Shown: positions 34,920 to 44,223 of the stretch, piece after piece | How the letters are laid out: every line of letters starts with the position of its first letter | Position numbering within the stretch: position 1 is the stretch's first letter | Assembly: GCF_900100195.1 (NCBI RefSeq) | Contig: NZ_FNES01000001.1 | Coordinates: 232,564 to 296,563 of the forward strand | Source of the DNA: Billgrantia gudaonensis | GTDB lineage: Bacteria; Pseudomonadota; Gammaproteobacteria; Pseudomonadales; Halomonadaceae | DNA: 64,000 bases | Direction of reading: 5' to 3' | The notes under the pieces: generated by a model | Told to the model about the DNA's origin: nothing | What the model saw: only the letters and a program-made list of their open reading frames with translations | The model's database searches: none | Made by a program: the position numbers and the translations under genes

Positions 34920-36593
34920 ATGAGTCACGCCGCGACCCTACCCGACTATCAAGACTATCTCGCGTCCTTCTCCATCGACGAGGTCATCGCCCGGCTAGAT
35001 GACCATCGCGATGGCCGCTTCAATGCCTTCGAATCCTGCTGTGGCCGTCATCTGCGCGCCGGTCGCGGCGAAGTGACGGCGTTGGTTCACGAGGACACCG
35101 CGGGCAGCGTCACTGCCCTCAGCTATGCCGAGCTGGACGCCCGCAGCGCCAGGCTGGCCGGCTGGTTCCGCGAGCGCGGCCTCGGCACCGGCGATCGCAT
35201 CGCCTGCATGCTGCCGCGCTCGCCGGAACTGCTGGTGGCGGTGCTCGCCACCTGGCGGATCGGTGCCGTCTACCAGCCACTGTTCACCGCCTTCGGACCG
35301 GATGCCGTGGACTATCGCCTGGGGCGTGCCGATACCAAGCTGGTGATCACCGACGCCGCCAACCGCTTCAAGTTCAACGGCCTCTCGCAGTGCCCGCCGG
35401 TGCTCGCCGTGGGCGGCCCCGATGGTGAACACGGCGACGACCTCGACTGGGCCGAAGCTCTTGGCCACGCCGCGATGGAAGAGACGCCGCCGCGCCTGGC
35501 GCCGGAGGCCCCTTTCCTGCAGATGTTCACCTCGGGCACGGTCGGCAAGCCCAAGGGCGTGGCGGTGCCGCTCTCCGGCATGCCGGCCTTCGCGCTCTAC
35601 ATGGAGCTGGCCATCGACCTGCGCGAGAGCGACCGCTTCTGGAACATGGCCGACCCCGGCTGGGCTTACGGTCTCTACTACGCCATTGCCGGGCCACTGC
35701 TGCTGGGCGTGACCACTCACTTCTGCGAGGCAGGCTTCAGCGCCGAAGGAGCGCTCGACTTCATGAGGCGCCATCGCATCACCAATTTCGCCGCCGCGCC
35801 CACCGCCTACCGCCTGATGAAGGCCTCAGGGCTGTTCGACGATGCCCGCCAGACCCTCGAGCTGCGCGTGGCGAGTTCCGCCGGCGAGCCGCTCAACACC
35901 GAGGTGGTGACCTGGGTAGAGCGTTCGCTGGGTTGTCCGGTCATGGACCACTACGGCCAGACCGAAACCGGCATGACCTGCTGCAACCATCATGCCCTGG
36001 CGCATCCCAAGCACGTCGGCGCCATGGGCGTGCCCATGCCGGGCTATCGCCTGGCGATCCTGGACGCCGAATACAACGAGCTGCCCCCGGGCGAGCCCGG
36101 CGTGCTGGCAGTGGACATCGCCAACTCGCCGGCGCACTTCTTCCCCGGCTACACTTGGCAGGAGAAGCACCCCTTCGCCGAGGGCTTCTATCTGACCGGT
36201 GACGTGGTGATCAAGAACGAGGATGGTACCTTCCAGTTCGCCGGCCGCGACGACGACATCATCACCACCGCGGGCTACCGTGTCGGCCCTACCGACGTGG
36301 AGAACAGCGTGATGACTCACCCGGCGGTGGCCGAGTCCGCCGCCGTGGGCCAGCCGGACGAGATCCGCGGCGAGATCATCAAGTCCTACGTGGTGCTGCG
36401 CGACGGCTTCGAGGCGAGCGACGAGCTGGCCGACGAAATCCGCCAGTTGGTGCGCGAGCGGCTTTCCACCCACGCCTTCCCCCGGGTGATCGAGTTCGTG
36501 GACACCTTGCCAAAGACGCCGAGCGGCAAGATCCAGCGCTTCAAGCTGCGTGCCGACGCCGCCGACAAAGCGGACGCCGAGCCCGCGAAATGA
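34920..36593 (+). CDS. AMP-forming acyl-CoA synthetase
   Basis: A 557-residue ANL enzyme forming acyl-CoA via an acyl-adenylate. The P-loop TSGTVGKPKG spans Thr204-Gly213; DHYGQTETGMTCCNHH, YLTGDVV, DDDIITTAGYRVGPTDVE and the catalytic-lysine segment KTPSGKIQRF are present. The pattern is that of acetyl/medium-chain acyl-CoA synthetases rather than FadD. The ATG at 34920 follows AAGAGGGCC; an upstream in-frame start at 34860 lies in the promoter. An SDR gene follows after 17 bp. Together with the divergent thiolase it suggests catabolism of a short or branched acid. Confidence 0.9.
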   Translation: MSHAATLPDYQDYLASFSIDEVIARLDDHRDGRFNAFESCCGRHLRAGRGEVTALVHEDTAGSVTALSYAELDARSARLAGWFRERGLGTGDRIACMLPRSPELLVAVLATWRIGAVYQPLFTAFGPDAVDYRLGRADTKLVITDAANRFKFNGLSQCPPVLAVGGPDGEHGDDLDWAEALGHAAMEETPPRLAPEAPFLQMFTSGTVGKPKGVAVPLSGMPAFALYMELAIDLRESDRFWNMADPGWAYGLYYAIAGPLLLGVTTHFCEAGFSAEGALDFMRRHRITNFAAAPTAYRLMKASGLFDDARQTLELRVASSAGEPLNTEVVTWVERSLGCPVMDHYGQTETGMTCCNHHALAHPKHVGAMGVPMPGYRLAILDAEYNELPPGEPGVLAVDIANSPAHFFPGYTWQEKHPFAEGFYLTGDVVIKNEDGTFQFAGRDDDIITTAGYRVGPTDVENSVMTHPAVAESAAVGQPDEIRGEIIKSYVVLRDGFEASDELADEIRQLVRERLSTHAFPRVIEFVDTLPKTPSGKIQRFKLRADAADKADAEPAK

Positions 36594-36610
36594 ACTGGGA
36601 GACACGATAG

Positions 36611-37378
36611 ATGCAAGTGAAGGACAACACCTTCCTGATCACCGGCGCCGCCTCCGGGCTGGGGGCGGCCACCGCCGAACGCCTGGTCGCCGGCGGCGGC
36701 CGGGTGGTGCTCTGCGACCTGAGCGACGTCGTCGAAGCCCACGCCAAGACCCTGGGCGAGCACGCCCGTGCGGTGCGCGGCGACGTCACCTCGGGGGACG
36801 ACATTCAGGCGGCGGTGGACGCCGCCGTGGAACTCAGCGACGGCCGCGGCCTGGCCGGCGTGGTGCACTGTGCCGGCGTGGTCAGCGTGGCCAAACTGGT
36901 CGATCGCGAGGGCAACCCCGCCGATCTCGACGCCTACGCCCGCACCGTGCAGATCAATCTGGTGGGCACCTTCAACGTCATGCGCCTGGCTGCCGCGGCC
37001 ATGGCCAAAAACGTGCCCGGCGAGGACGGCGAGCGCGGGGTGATCGTCAACACCGCCTCCATCGCTGCCTTCGACGGGCAGGTGGGGCAGTGCGCCTACA
37101 GCGCCTCCAAGGCCGGGGTGGTAGGCATGAGCCTGCCGGCGGCACGCGAGCTCTCGCGCCACGGCGTGCGGGTGATGGCCATCGCCCCCGGCGTCTTCGA
37201 GACGCCGATGATGAGCGAGATCCCCGACGAGGCGGCCGAAGCGCTGGCCGCGGCCGTGCCCTTCCCCAAGCGACTGGGCAAGCCCGATGAATTCGCCCGC
37301 CTGGCCGAGCAGATCATCATCAACTCCATGCTCAACGGCGAGACGATTCGTCTGGATGGCGGCATTCGCATGCAGTGA
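36611..37378 (+). CDS. SDR-family 3-hydroxyacyl-CoA dehydrogenase
   Basis: A 255-residue short-chain dehydrogenase. The NAD-binding TGAASGLG is at residues 11-18 and Asp36 (CDLSD) indicates NAD preference. The catalytic Tyr163 and Lys167 are in CAYSASKAG, and the protein ends GGIRMQ. It resembles the type II 3-hydroxy-2-methylbutyryl/3-hydroxyacyl-CoA dehydrogenase (HSD17B10-like) group, including the [29 protein letters not shown] segment. In the operon it would oxidise the hydroxyacyl-CoA made after activation by the upstream synthetase, before thiolysis by the divergent thiolase. Confidence 0.88.
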   Translation: MQVKDNTFLITGAASGLGAATAERLVAGGGRVVLCDLSDVVEAHAKTLGEHARAVRGDVTSGDDIQAAVDAAVELSDGRGLAGVVHCAGVVSVAKLVDREGNPADLDAYARTVQINLVGTFNVMRLAAAAMAKNVPGEDGERGVIVNTASIAAFDGQVGQCAYSASKAGVVGMSLPAARELSRHGVRVMAIAPGVFETPMMSEIPDEAAEALAAAVPFPKRLGKPDEFARLAEQIIINSMLNGETIRLDGGIRMQ

Positions 37379-37416
37379 GTGCGGCTTCGGCCATTGTCTG
37401 GTCATCCATAATTTGG

Positions 37417-37435
37417 TGCGCTAACGTATAGCGCA
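37417..37435. promoter_or_regulatory. Palindromic operator before the MarR/OhrR-like gene
   Basis: TGCGCTA-ACGTA-TAGCGCA, 7-bp arms and a 5-bp spacer, lies 37 bp before the MarR gene start. This is typical of an autoregulatory MarR-family site. Confidence 0.65.
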
Positions 37436-37471
37436 TCATCTTTTTTGGGGATGGCTCAAGGAGACACCGTC

Positions 37472-37924
<453 letters not shown>

Positions 37925-37967
37925 GCGCCATCCCGGCCCGATCGGAGGGGAAGATTAAAACGAACGC

Positions 37968-38015
37968 TTGACTTGGCGGATATCGATCGCTAGGTTTTCA
38001 AACATTCGTTTGAAA
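37968..38015 (+). promoter_or_regulatory. Promoter with perfect PsrA-type operator
   Basis: A -35 TTGACT (37968-37973), 17-bp spacer and -10 TAGGTT (37991-37996) are followed at once by TTTCAAACATTCGTTTGAAA (37996-38015), a perfect 8-bp inverted repeat with a 4-bp spacer. The core CAAAC-N4-GTTTG fits the PsrA consensus of pseudomonads exactly. It lies 47 bp before an acyl-CoA dehydrogenase gene and overlaps the -10, so a PsrA-like TetR repressor would block transcription until long-chain acyl-CoA or fatty acid releases it. Confidence 0.8.
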
Positions 38016-38062
38016 GCGGCGCCTGCGGCTGCGCATGCCCGACGTCTTCTGGAGAGATCGAT

Positions 38063-39874
38063 ATGCCCGACTATCAGGCCCCTCTGCGCGATCTGCGCTT
38101 CGTGATGGACGAGATGCTGGACTACCCGGCCCACTACGCACGTCTGCCCGGCGGCGAGGAGGTTTCGCCCGATGTGGTGGCGGCGATCCTCGAGGAGGGG
38201 GCGCGCTTCGCTCGGGAGGTGTTGCTGCCGCTGAACCAGAGCGGCGATCGGGAAGGCTGCCTGCTGGAAGGCGGCGACGTGAAGGCGCCCAAGGGCTTCA
38301 AGGAAGCCTACGCCCGGTACGTGGAGGGTGGCTGGCCGAGTCTGGCCGCCGATCCCGAACACGGCGGCCAGGGCCTGCCGCACTCGCTGGCCATGGTGCT
38401 GAGCGAGATGATCTGTGCCACCAATCTGGCCTGGGGCATGTATCCGGGGCTCTCGCACGGTGCCGCCGATGCGCTTCGCCACCACGGTACCGATGAGCAG
38501 AAGGCCACCTACCTGACCAAGCTGGTCGAGGGCACCTGGACCGGTACCATGTGCCTCACCGAGCCGCATTGCGGTACCGACCTGGGCCTGATCAAGACCC
38601 GCGCCGTGCCCACCGACGACGGCGCCTTCGACATCACCGGCACCAAGATCTTCATTTCCGCTGGCGAGCACGACCTGGCGGAGAACATCGTCCACCTGGT
38701 GCTGGCCAAGTTGCCTGACGCGCCGGAGGGCTCCAAGGGCATCTCGCTGTTCGTGGTGCCCAAGTTCTTGCCCAACGAAGCGGGCGAGCCCGGTGAGCGC
38801 AACGGCGTGGTGTGCGGCTCGCTCGAGCACAAGATGGGCATCCACGGCAACGCCACCTGCGTGATGAACTTCGACGGAGCCAAGGGCTTTCTGGTGGGCG
38901 AGCCCAACAAGGGGCTGGCCTGCATGTTCACCATGATGAACGCCGCACGCATCGGCGTGGGCATCCAGGGGCTGGGGCTCACCGAGGCGAGCTTCCAGAA
39001 CGCCCTGGCCTACGCCCGTGACCGTCTGCAGATGCGCGCTCTCTCCGGGCCCCGGGCGCCCGAGAAGCCGGCCGACCCGATCATCGTCCATCCCGACGTA
39101 CGCCGCATGCTGCTCACCCAGAAGGCCTTCGCCGAGGGCGGCCGGATGCTGGTGCTCTATACCGCCCAGATGATCGACATCGTCGAGCATGGCAACGATG
39201 CCGCCGAGAAGGAGCGCGCCGAGACCCTGCTGGGCCTGCTGACGCCCATCGTCAAGGCGTTCCTCACCGAAACCGGGTTCGAGGCCACCAACGAGGGCGT
39301 GCAGGTCTTCGGCGGCCACGGCTTCATCCAGGAGTGGGGCATGGAGCAGCTGGTGCGGGACGCGCGCATCACCCGCCTCTACGAGGGCACCACCGGCATC
39401 CAGGCGCTCGACCTGCTGGGTCGCAAGGTGTTGATGAGCCAGGGTGAAACGCTCAAGGTCTTCACCAAGGAAATCCACCAGTTCTGCCAGGCCGAGGCAG
39501 GCAACGGCGAACTCGCCGAATTCGTGAGGCCTCTGGCCAAGCTGAACCAGGAGTGGGGCGAGCTGACCATGGGCATCGGCATGAAGGCCATGAGCGACCG
39601 CGAGGAAGTCGGCGCGGCCAGCGTCGACTACCTGATGTACGCAGGCTACGTGACCTTGGCCTACCTGTTCGCTCGGGCGGCCAGGCAGGCCCGTGCGGCC
39701 CTGGCCGCGAGCACCGAGGATGCCGCCTTCTACCGCGCCAAGCTCAACACCGCACGTTTCTTCTACCAACGGTTGCTGCCGCGTACCCGTGCCCACAAGC
39801 AGGCCATCGAGGCCGGCGCCGAGCCGCTGATGGCGCTCTCCCCCGAGGACTTCGGGCGCGGCTTCGAAATCTGA
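38063..39874 (+). CDS. Acyl-CoA dehydrogenase (large, DmdC/FadE-like type)
   Basis: A 603-residue flavoprotein dehydrogenase. A short N-terminal helical region (MPDYQAPLRDLRFVMDEML) precedes the middle beta domain with MCLTEPHCGTDLGLIKTRA. The catalytic base Glu441 is in RLYEGTTGIQALDLLGRK, and a ~130-residue C-terminal extension follows. This length and the EGTTGIQ motif mark the class that includes methylmercaptopropionyl-CoA dehydrogenase and pseudomonad medium/long-chain enzymes. The PsrA-type operator at its promoter argues for a role in fatty acid beta-oxidation. Single gene, followed by a strong terminator. Confidence 0.93.
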   Translation: MPDYQAPLRDLRFVMDEMLDYPAHYARLPGGEEVSPDVVAAILEEGARFAREVLLPLNQSGDREGCLLEGGDVKAPKGFKEAYARYVEGGWPSLAADPEHGGQGLPHSLAMVLSEMICATNLAWGMYPGLSHGAADALRHHGTDEQKATYLTKLVEGTWTGTMCLTEPHCGTDLGLIKTRAVPTDDGAFDITGTKIFISAGEHDLAENIVHLVLAKLPDAPEGSKGISLFVVPKFLPNEAGEPGERNGVVCGSLEHKMGIHGNATCVMNFDGAKGFLVGEPNKGLACMFTMMNAARIGVGIQGLGLTEASFQNALAYARDRLQMRALSGPRAPEKPADPIIVHPDVRRMLLTQKAFAEGGRMLVLYTAQMIDIVEHGNDAAEKERAETLLGLLTPIVKAFLTETGFEATNEGVQVFGGHGFIQEWGMEQLVRDARITRLYEGTTGIQALDLLGRKVLMSQGETLKVFTKEIHQFCQAEAGNGELAEFVRPLAKLNQEWGELTMGIGMKAMSDREEVGAASVDYLMYAGYVTLAYLFARAARQARAALAASTEDAAFYRAKLNTARFFYQRLLPRTRAHKQAIEAGAEPLMALSPEDFGRGFEI

Positions 39875-39913
39875 ACGGAAACGCTCTCGAGCGGGTTTCG
39901 ATCGGTTCCTTTG

Positions 39914-39939
39914 CGGCGGGCCATGGCCCGCCGTTTTTT
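39914..39939 (+). terminator. Intrinsic terminator after the acyl-CoA dehydrogenase
   Basis: CGGCGGGCCA/TGGCCCGCCG forms a perfect 20-bp palindrome followed by TTTTTT, 39 bp after the stop. It is a canonical rho-independent terminator. Confidence 0.9.
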
Positions 39940-40063
39940 CGTCTGCGCGTTTGCGCATGAGTCGGTGGGACGGCCCGGCATAGGCGGATGCTCGGCCAGA
40001 CCGTTGCAGAATTCGCCGGCCGGAGGCGCTATTCTGTCGGTGATGTCGCCGGGAGACCGACAG

Positions 40064-40903
40064 ATGCACGACCTGCGAACGGCCAGCCAACGAATCCGAC
40101 TGGGAGGCCAGGGCTACCTCGTCCCGACGGTAGCGGCGCTGCTGCTCTGGGCCCTGGTCGGCAGCAGCCTGGCCGACTGGCTGTTCCTGCCGTCGCTGGT
40201 GCTGGCCTCCCAACTGATCGTCGTCGGCAGCCTCGAGACGGCGCGCCTGCGCCGTCGGGCCTGGCTCGGCCAGTACCTGCACCGCCATTCGCCCTGGCAC
40301 CGCCGATTGCGCGGCGGGATACTGATGGTGCTGCGCCATCAGTTCACCGGTGTCGTGCTGGCGCTGGTGCTGTTGGTCAAGCTGCGCTTGCTACCGCTCG
40401 CCACCTGGCCGCTGCTGCTGGCCGCGGCGTTGGGCATGGCGCTGGTGCGTCGCTGGCTGTGGCGGCGCCTGGCTCCGCATGTGATTGGCGAATGTCTGGC
40501 GCCGGTCAGCCGCCAGCTGCTGGTACCGCCCCTGGCGGGTCTTCTTGTCGGGGGGCTGGTGGGGCTGGCGTTGTGGCTGCCTCAGCCCTGGCTGGTGGGG
40601 CTGGGCTGGCAGGAGGCCATCTTGCGCGAGCTACCGACCGGCGGGGGCGATTCGCTGCTGGCGCTGTTCGAGCGGCTCGCCGTTGCCGCCGAAACGGTCC
40701 AGTTCTGGGCCATGCAGAACGCCGTGGAGCGCCTGCGTCTCGGTGCGCCGGTCGCCTTGCTGGGCTGGCTGTCGATGCTGCTGACCCAAGGCGCCGTCGC
40801 CTGGGCCTACGTCCGCCTGTTGGTGGGCGCCGAAGCCCTGTTCGGTGCCGGCGATCCAGGTCAAGACACGGCGCTGCAACGGTGCCGGGGAGGCGATGAA
40901 TGA
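40064..40903 (+). CDS. Multi-span membrane protein, unknown function
   Basis: A 279-residue integral membrane protein with about six hydrophobic segments (VPTVAALLLWALVGSSLADW, LFLPSLVLASQLIVVG, TGVVLALVLLVKL, LLLAAALGMALV, LLVGGLVGLALWL and a C-terminal VALLGWLSMLLTQGAVAWAYV). Basic loops rich in Arg lie between helices. No family is recognised. The start at 40064 was chosen because GGGAG precedes it; an upstream ATG at 40043 is possible. Its stop overlaps the next gene's start (ATGA), and the two are likely to function together. Confidence 0.65.
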   Translation: MHDLRTASQRIRLGGQGYLVPTVAALLLWALVGSSLADWLFLPSLVLASQLIVVGSLETARLRRRAWLGQYLHRHSPWHRRLRGGILMVLRHQFTGVVLALVLLVKLRLLPLATWPLLLAAALGMALVRRWLWRRLAPHVIGECLAPVSRQLLVPPLAGLLVGGLVGLALWLPQPWLVGLGWQEAILRELPTGGGDSLLALFERLAVAAETVQFWAMQNAVERLRLGAPVALLGWLSMLLTQGAVAWAYVRLLVGAEALFGAGDPGQDTALQRCRGGDE

Positions 40904-42057
40904 CCCGTTCGCAGGGTGCCACTCTCCCGATTCGCCGGTGGACGTTGCCGATGGCCGGCGGGCGCCGCTGGTGGCCGACGCTGCTGGTCGTGGTGCTGTT
41001 GATGATGCTGCTCGACGTCGGGCAGCGCTGGCTCGCATCGCAAAGCGAGGCGCCGCTGTACCGGGTGATCGTGGCGGGCGAGTCGCTGACCCTCGATGAA
41101 CAGGCCCACGACGATTTCTCTCGCGACCTGGCGGGGCTTGCCGGCGACTCCCGCAAGCGCCTCGCGGCGCGCATGCGGCCGTGGCTCGCAGGGCGGCTCG
41201 CGGCGGCCTTTGCTCCGCTCGAGGCGGCGGTGCCGGGCTATCTCGACTGGTACTTCTCGCCGGTCGGCAGTTACAGCCGCCTCGGTGTGGCCTTGTTCGG
41301 CGACCTGGATGCCTGGCTGGACGATCAGCTTCACGCCCGCCTGATCGAACCCAGCGGTATCGAGGCGGCCCTGGCCGAGCTTCAGGCGGCTCATTCCCGA
41401 CGCCTGGTCGGCGAGCAGCAAAGGCTGATCGGCGAGATGGCCAGCCAGCTACATGATCGCTATGCGTCGCGCCAGGTGGAAGCATCGGAACGCGACGACG
41501 CGCTTCCCATCCTCGACATCGATCTCGTGCTGCATGGCCTGATGCTCGACGGCCGCGACCGCTCGCGCTGGAGCGTGGCCGTCGTGGGCGGCGGCAGAGC
41601 GGGATTGCTGGCGGGTCGTGCCCTGGCGGCGCGCCTGGGAAGCACCGCGGCGGGTCAGGGCAGCCGGCTGGCCTTGCGCGCTCTGGCCTCGCGCCTGGGT
41701 ACCGGCGCCGCGCGTGCCATGCTGGGTGGCAGCGCAGTCGCGGCGTTCACTGCTCCCAGTGGCCCGGGCGCCCTGGTAGCGGGTAGCGTGACTACCGCAG
41801 CGACTCTGGCCGGCATCGCCGGCAGCGAATTCGCCATGCTCGAGGCACAGGAAGCCTTGCAGCGTCCGGCCATGCAGGCCCAGTTGCTCGACGAGATCGA
41901 TCGCAGCCGGGCTGCGATGGCCGTGACTCTGGAGGTGGCCACCGCCGATGCTGCCCAGGCTATGGAGGAGCGGCTTTCCCGCTCTCTCCTCGAGGAAGCG
42001 AAGCAAGCGCCAGCGGTCTATCGCATCGTCGACAGGCTGAGCGAACCGGAGCGGTGA
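40900..42057 (+). CDS. Membrane-anchored protein of unknown function
   Basis: A 385-residue protein with one N-terminal helix (residues ~24-41, WWPTLLVVVLLMMLLDVG). A helical soluble region follows (~60-215), then an Ala/Gly-rich stretch (~225-315) that could form a hydrophobic hairpin (GGSAVAAFTAPSGPGALVAG), and an amphipathic C-terminal helix rich in Glu/Arg. I do not recognise it. The glycine/alanine segment resembles membrane-inserting loops but no known family. It overlaps the upstream membrane protein gene by four bases. Convergent with dkgB. Confidence 0.65.
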   Translation: MTRSQGATLPIRRWTLPMAGGRRWWPTLLVVVLLMMLLDVGQRWLASQSEAPLYRVIVAGESLTLDEQAHDDFSRDLAGLAGDSRKRLAARMRPWLAGRLAAAFAPLEAAVPGYLDWYFSPVGSYSRLGVALFGDLDAWLDDQLHARLIEPSGIEAALAELQAAHSRRLVGEQQRLIGEMASQLHDRYASRQVEASERDDALPILDIDLVLHGLMLDGRDRSRWSVAVVGGGRAGLLAGRALAARLGSTAAGQGSRLALRALASRLGTGAARAMLGGSAVAAFTAPSGPGALVAGSVTTAATLAGIAGSEFAMLEAQEALQRPAMQAQLLDEIDRSRAAMAVTLEVATADAAQAMEERLSRSLLEEAKQAPAVYRIVDRLSEPER

Positions 42058-42072
42058 GGTACCAAGCGGCGT

Positions 42073-42876
42073 TCAGTCCCACTCGGGGGCGAAGTCGGGA
42101 TCGGCGATGCGCTCGCCGCGATCCAGCTCGGCGATCTGGGCCATTTCGTCGTCGCTCAGCGCGATCTCGAAGGCGGCCAGATTGCTGCGGATGTGCTCGG
42201 CCTTGGTGGAGGAGGGTATGGTCACCAGGCCGCGAGCCTTGATCCATGCCAGGGCGATCTGCGCCGGGTTGGCATCGTGGGCCTGGGCGATGCGCTCCAG
42301 GGTGGCGTCCTTCATCACCTTGCCGACGGCCAGCGGCATGTAGGCGGTCACCTCGAGGCCGCGCGACTGGCAGTGTTCGACGAGAGCGCGGTTCTGCAGG
42401 AAGGGGTGCACCTCGATCTGGTTGGTCAGCAGGGCGCCTTCGCCGAGAATGTCGATGGCCTGATCGACCTGGGCGCGAGTGAAGTTGGAGATGCCGATGT
42501 GTTTGGCCTTTCCGGCATCCTGCACGGCCGCGAGGGCGTTCAGGTAGTCGTCCATTTGCACTTCGCCATCGGGGGATGGCCAGTGGATGAGCAGCAGATC
42601 GACGGACTCGGTGCCGAGCCGGTCCAGACTTTCGTCGACGCTGGCTTCCAGATCGCCGGGGCGCAGGCGGTCGTGCCATACCTTGGTGGTGAGGAAAATC
42701 TCGTCGCGCGGAATGCCGCTCTCTCGGATGGCCTCGCCCACTTCGGTTTCGTTGCCGTACATCTGGGCGGTGTCGATATGGCGATAGCCTGCTGCCAGGG
42801 CGCTTTTCACCGCGTTCTTGAGTACGTCGCCTTCCAGGCGGAAGGTGCCGAAACCGGGATTGGGAATGCGCGTCAT
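42073..42876 (-). CDS. dkgB: Aldo/keto reductase DkgB-like
   Basis: A 267-residue TIM-barrel NADPH-dependent reductase, the same length as E. coli DkgB (2,5-diketo-D-gluconate/methylglyoxal reductase). The catalytic tetrad is visible: Asp35, Tyr40 (AQMYGNE), Lys65 (TTKVWHD) and His98 (LLIHWPSP). The NADPH-binding IPSSTKAEHIRSNL is near the C-terminus. MTRIPNPGFGTFRL at 42876 is the family start, with AAGGAGCAGTCC ahead of it. Cytosolic detoxification of aldehydes such as methylglyoxal is the likely role. Confidence 0.9.
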   Translation of the reverse strand: MTRIPNPGFGTFRLEGDVLKNAVKSALAAGYRHIDTAQMYGNETEVGEAIRESGIPRDEIFLTTKVWHDRLRPGDLEASVDESLDRLGTESVDLLLIHWPSPDGEVQMDDYLNALAAVQDAGKAKHIGISNFTRAQVDQAIDILGEGALLTNQIEVHPFLQNRALVEHCQSRGLEVTAYMPLAVGKVMKDATLERIAQAHDANPAQIALAWIKARGLVTIPSSTKAEHIRSNLAAFEIALSDDEMAQIAELDRGERIADPDFAPEWD

Positions 42877-43004
42877 GGACTGCTCCTTCGTCGTCGGGGA
42901 TGAGCTCTTGGTGCATGAGCTCTGTGGGGGTGTCATTTGCCTGCGGGCGAGGGTTGGCTTCTTCAAGGGCGCTGGGGTCAACAGGCTGCTGCCCATCGCC
43001 GGTT

Positions 43005-43505
43005 CTATGCCTCTCCGGGGCCTGACCGGCTAGCATGGTGTCGGCGCTGGTGCAGGTCGCGGATGCGCTCGGCCAGCTCGGGCACCGGCCCCTCGACCCA
43101 TGCTCCCGGTACCACTGTCTGGATCGGCAGCGGCGCCACCGGCGCTGGATCTGCGCCCATCGCCTCGAGCCAGCTCACCAGCTGTTGCGACGAGCTGGCG
43201 TAGACGATGCGCCCTAGCCTTACCCAGCCGTGGGCCGCCGCACACATCGGGCAGTGCTCCCCGGAAGTGTAAACCGTGGCTCGCGCCCGTTCCTCGGGTG
43301 TCAGATGCTGCGCCGCCCAGCGCGCTAGGTAGAATTCCGGGTGCTGGGTACTGTCGCCCCCGGCGACGCGGTTGTGGTCCTCCGCGAGCACCTCGCCAGC
43401 GCCGCTCACCAGCACCGATCCGAACGGCTCGTCGCCGGTCTCCAGCGCCTGCTCCGCCAGCGCTACGCAGCGCTCGAGGTGTTTCATGTCATTGGCATCG
43501 ATCAT
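43005..43505 (-). CDS. Nucleoside deaminase (CDA-fold, guanine deaminase-like)
   Basis: A 166-residue zinc deaminase of the cytidine deaminase superfamily. The zinc ligand and proton-shuttle motif reads H55-P-E57 (HPEF) instead of the common HAE. The second motif is PMC with Cys85 and Cys88 in SGEHCPMCAAAHGW, followed by GRIVYASSSQQL. The pattern is closest to guanine/nucleoside deaminases rather than TadA. Start at 43505 with GGAGAGTCC; MKHLERC at 43487 is an alternative. It lies 71 bp downstream of padR on the same strand. Confidence 0.85.
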   Translation of the reverse strand: MIDANDMKHLERCVALAEQALETGDEPFGSVLVSGAGEVLAEDHNRVAGGDSTQHPEFYLARWAAQHLTPEERARATVYTSGEHCPMCAAAHGWVRLGRIVYASSSQQLVSWLEAMGADPAPVAPLPIQTVVPGAWVEGPVPELAERIRDLHQRRHHASRSGPGEA

Positions 43506-43576
43506 GGCGGACTCTCCCGTGGATGACTGCATTGACCCACAGCATAAAGTCGAACGTCTGGCTTTGGCGACAGCGA

Positions 43577-44107
43577 TCATTCCCCTTCTTCCAGCACTTC
43601 CTCGATCCACTCCCGCCAGGTCTGCGTGAGCCGTTGACCGAGCCGCAGCGTGTGCCAGGGCGCGCGCTGGGCGGGGGTGAGGCGCTCGGGGGCGGCGAAC
43701 CACTCCTCTTCGATGGCGGCATAGGTGGCCAGGCGCTGGGTGAGTTGCTCGTGCAGGTCGCCGAGCTCCCGTCGGCGGGCGTCGGCGGGCCACCGTTCCC
43801 AGGCGAAGAACTTGGCGAAGAGGGGCTCGCGCACGGGGCCGGCCGCCAGGGGCTCGGCGAGCCAGGTGTCGAGGGCCTCCCCCCCGGCCGCGGTCAAGTG
43901 GTAGACCTTGCGGTCGGGGCGCTCGGCCTGGGGCACCGTCTCGCAGGTCAGCAGGCCGTCGCCGCGCATGCGGTCGAGCTCCCGGTAGAGCTGTTGGTGG
44001 CTGGCCTGCCAGACATGGGCGAGCCCGGCCTTGAAACGCTGCAGGATGTCGTAACCCGTGCCGGGCTCCTGCTGCAGGGTGATCAGTAGTATGGCGCGCA
44101 AGGACAT
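43577..44107 (-). CDS. PadR-family transcriptional regulator
   Basis: A 176-residue PadR regulator. The N-terminal winged helix (LRAILLITLQQEPGTGYDILQRFKAGLAHVWQASHQQLYRELDRMRGDGLL) is followed by the Vir-type C-terminal helical dimerisation domain (LATYAAIEEEWFA). It is divergent from a DUF2306 membrane protein gene; TGCAAC-type inverted repeats lie in the shared promoter, so it may repress that gene and itself. MSLRAIL at 44107 is the family start; an upstream in-frame start is in promoter DNA. The inducer is unknown (phenolic acids for the founding member). Confidence 0.88.
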   Translation of the reverse strand: MSLRAILLITLQQEPGTGYDILQRFKAGLAHVWQASHQQLYRELDRMRGDGLLTCETVPQAERPDRKVYHLTAAGGEALDTWLAEPLAAGPVREPLFAKFFAWERWPADARRRELGDLHEQLTQRLATYAAIEEEWFAAPERLTPAQRAPWHTLRLGQRLTQTWREWIEEVLEEGE

Positions 44108-44175
44108 GGAGAGGCAGGTTCGTTGCCGATTGATATGCACATGGTTGCATAGCGATCGGCGCGAGGCTAGTGTTA

Positions 44176-44189
44176 TGCAACAAGTTGCA
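44176..44189. promoter_or_regulatory. Putative PadR operator
   Basis: TGCAAC-AA-GTTGCA is a perfect inverted repeat midway between the divergent padR and DUF2306 genes. A related half-site GGTTGCAT lies at 44143-44150, nearer padR. Confidence 0.6.
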
Positions 44190-44223
44190 CTACCCCCGAC
44201 ACGGCATGACCAACGGAGGCCAC

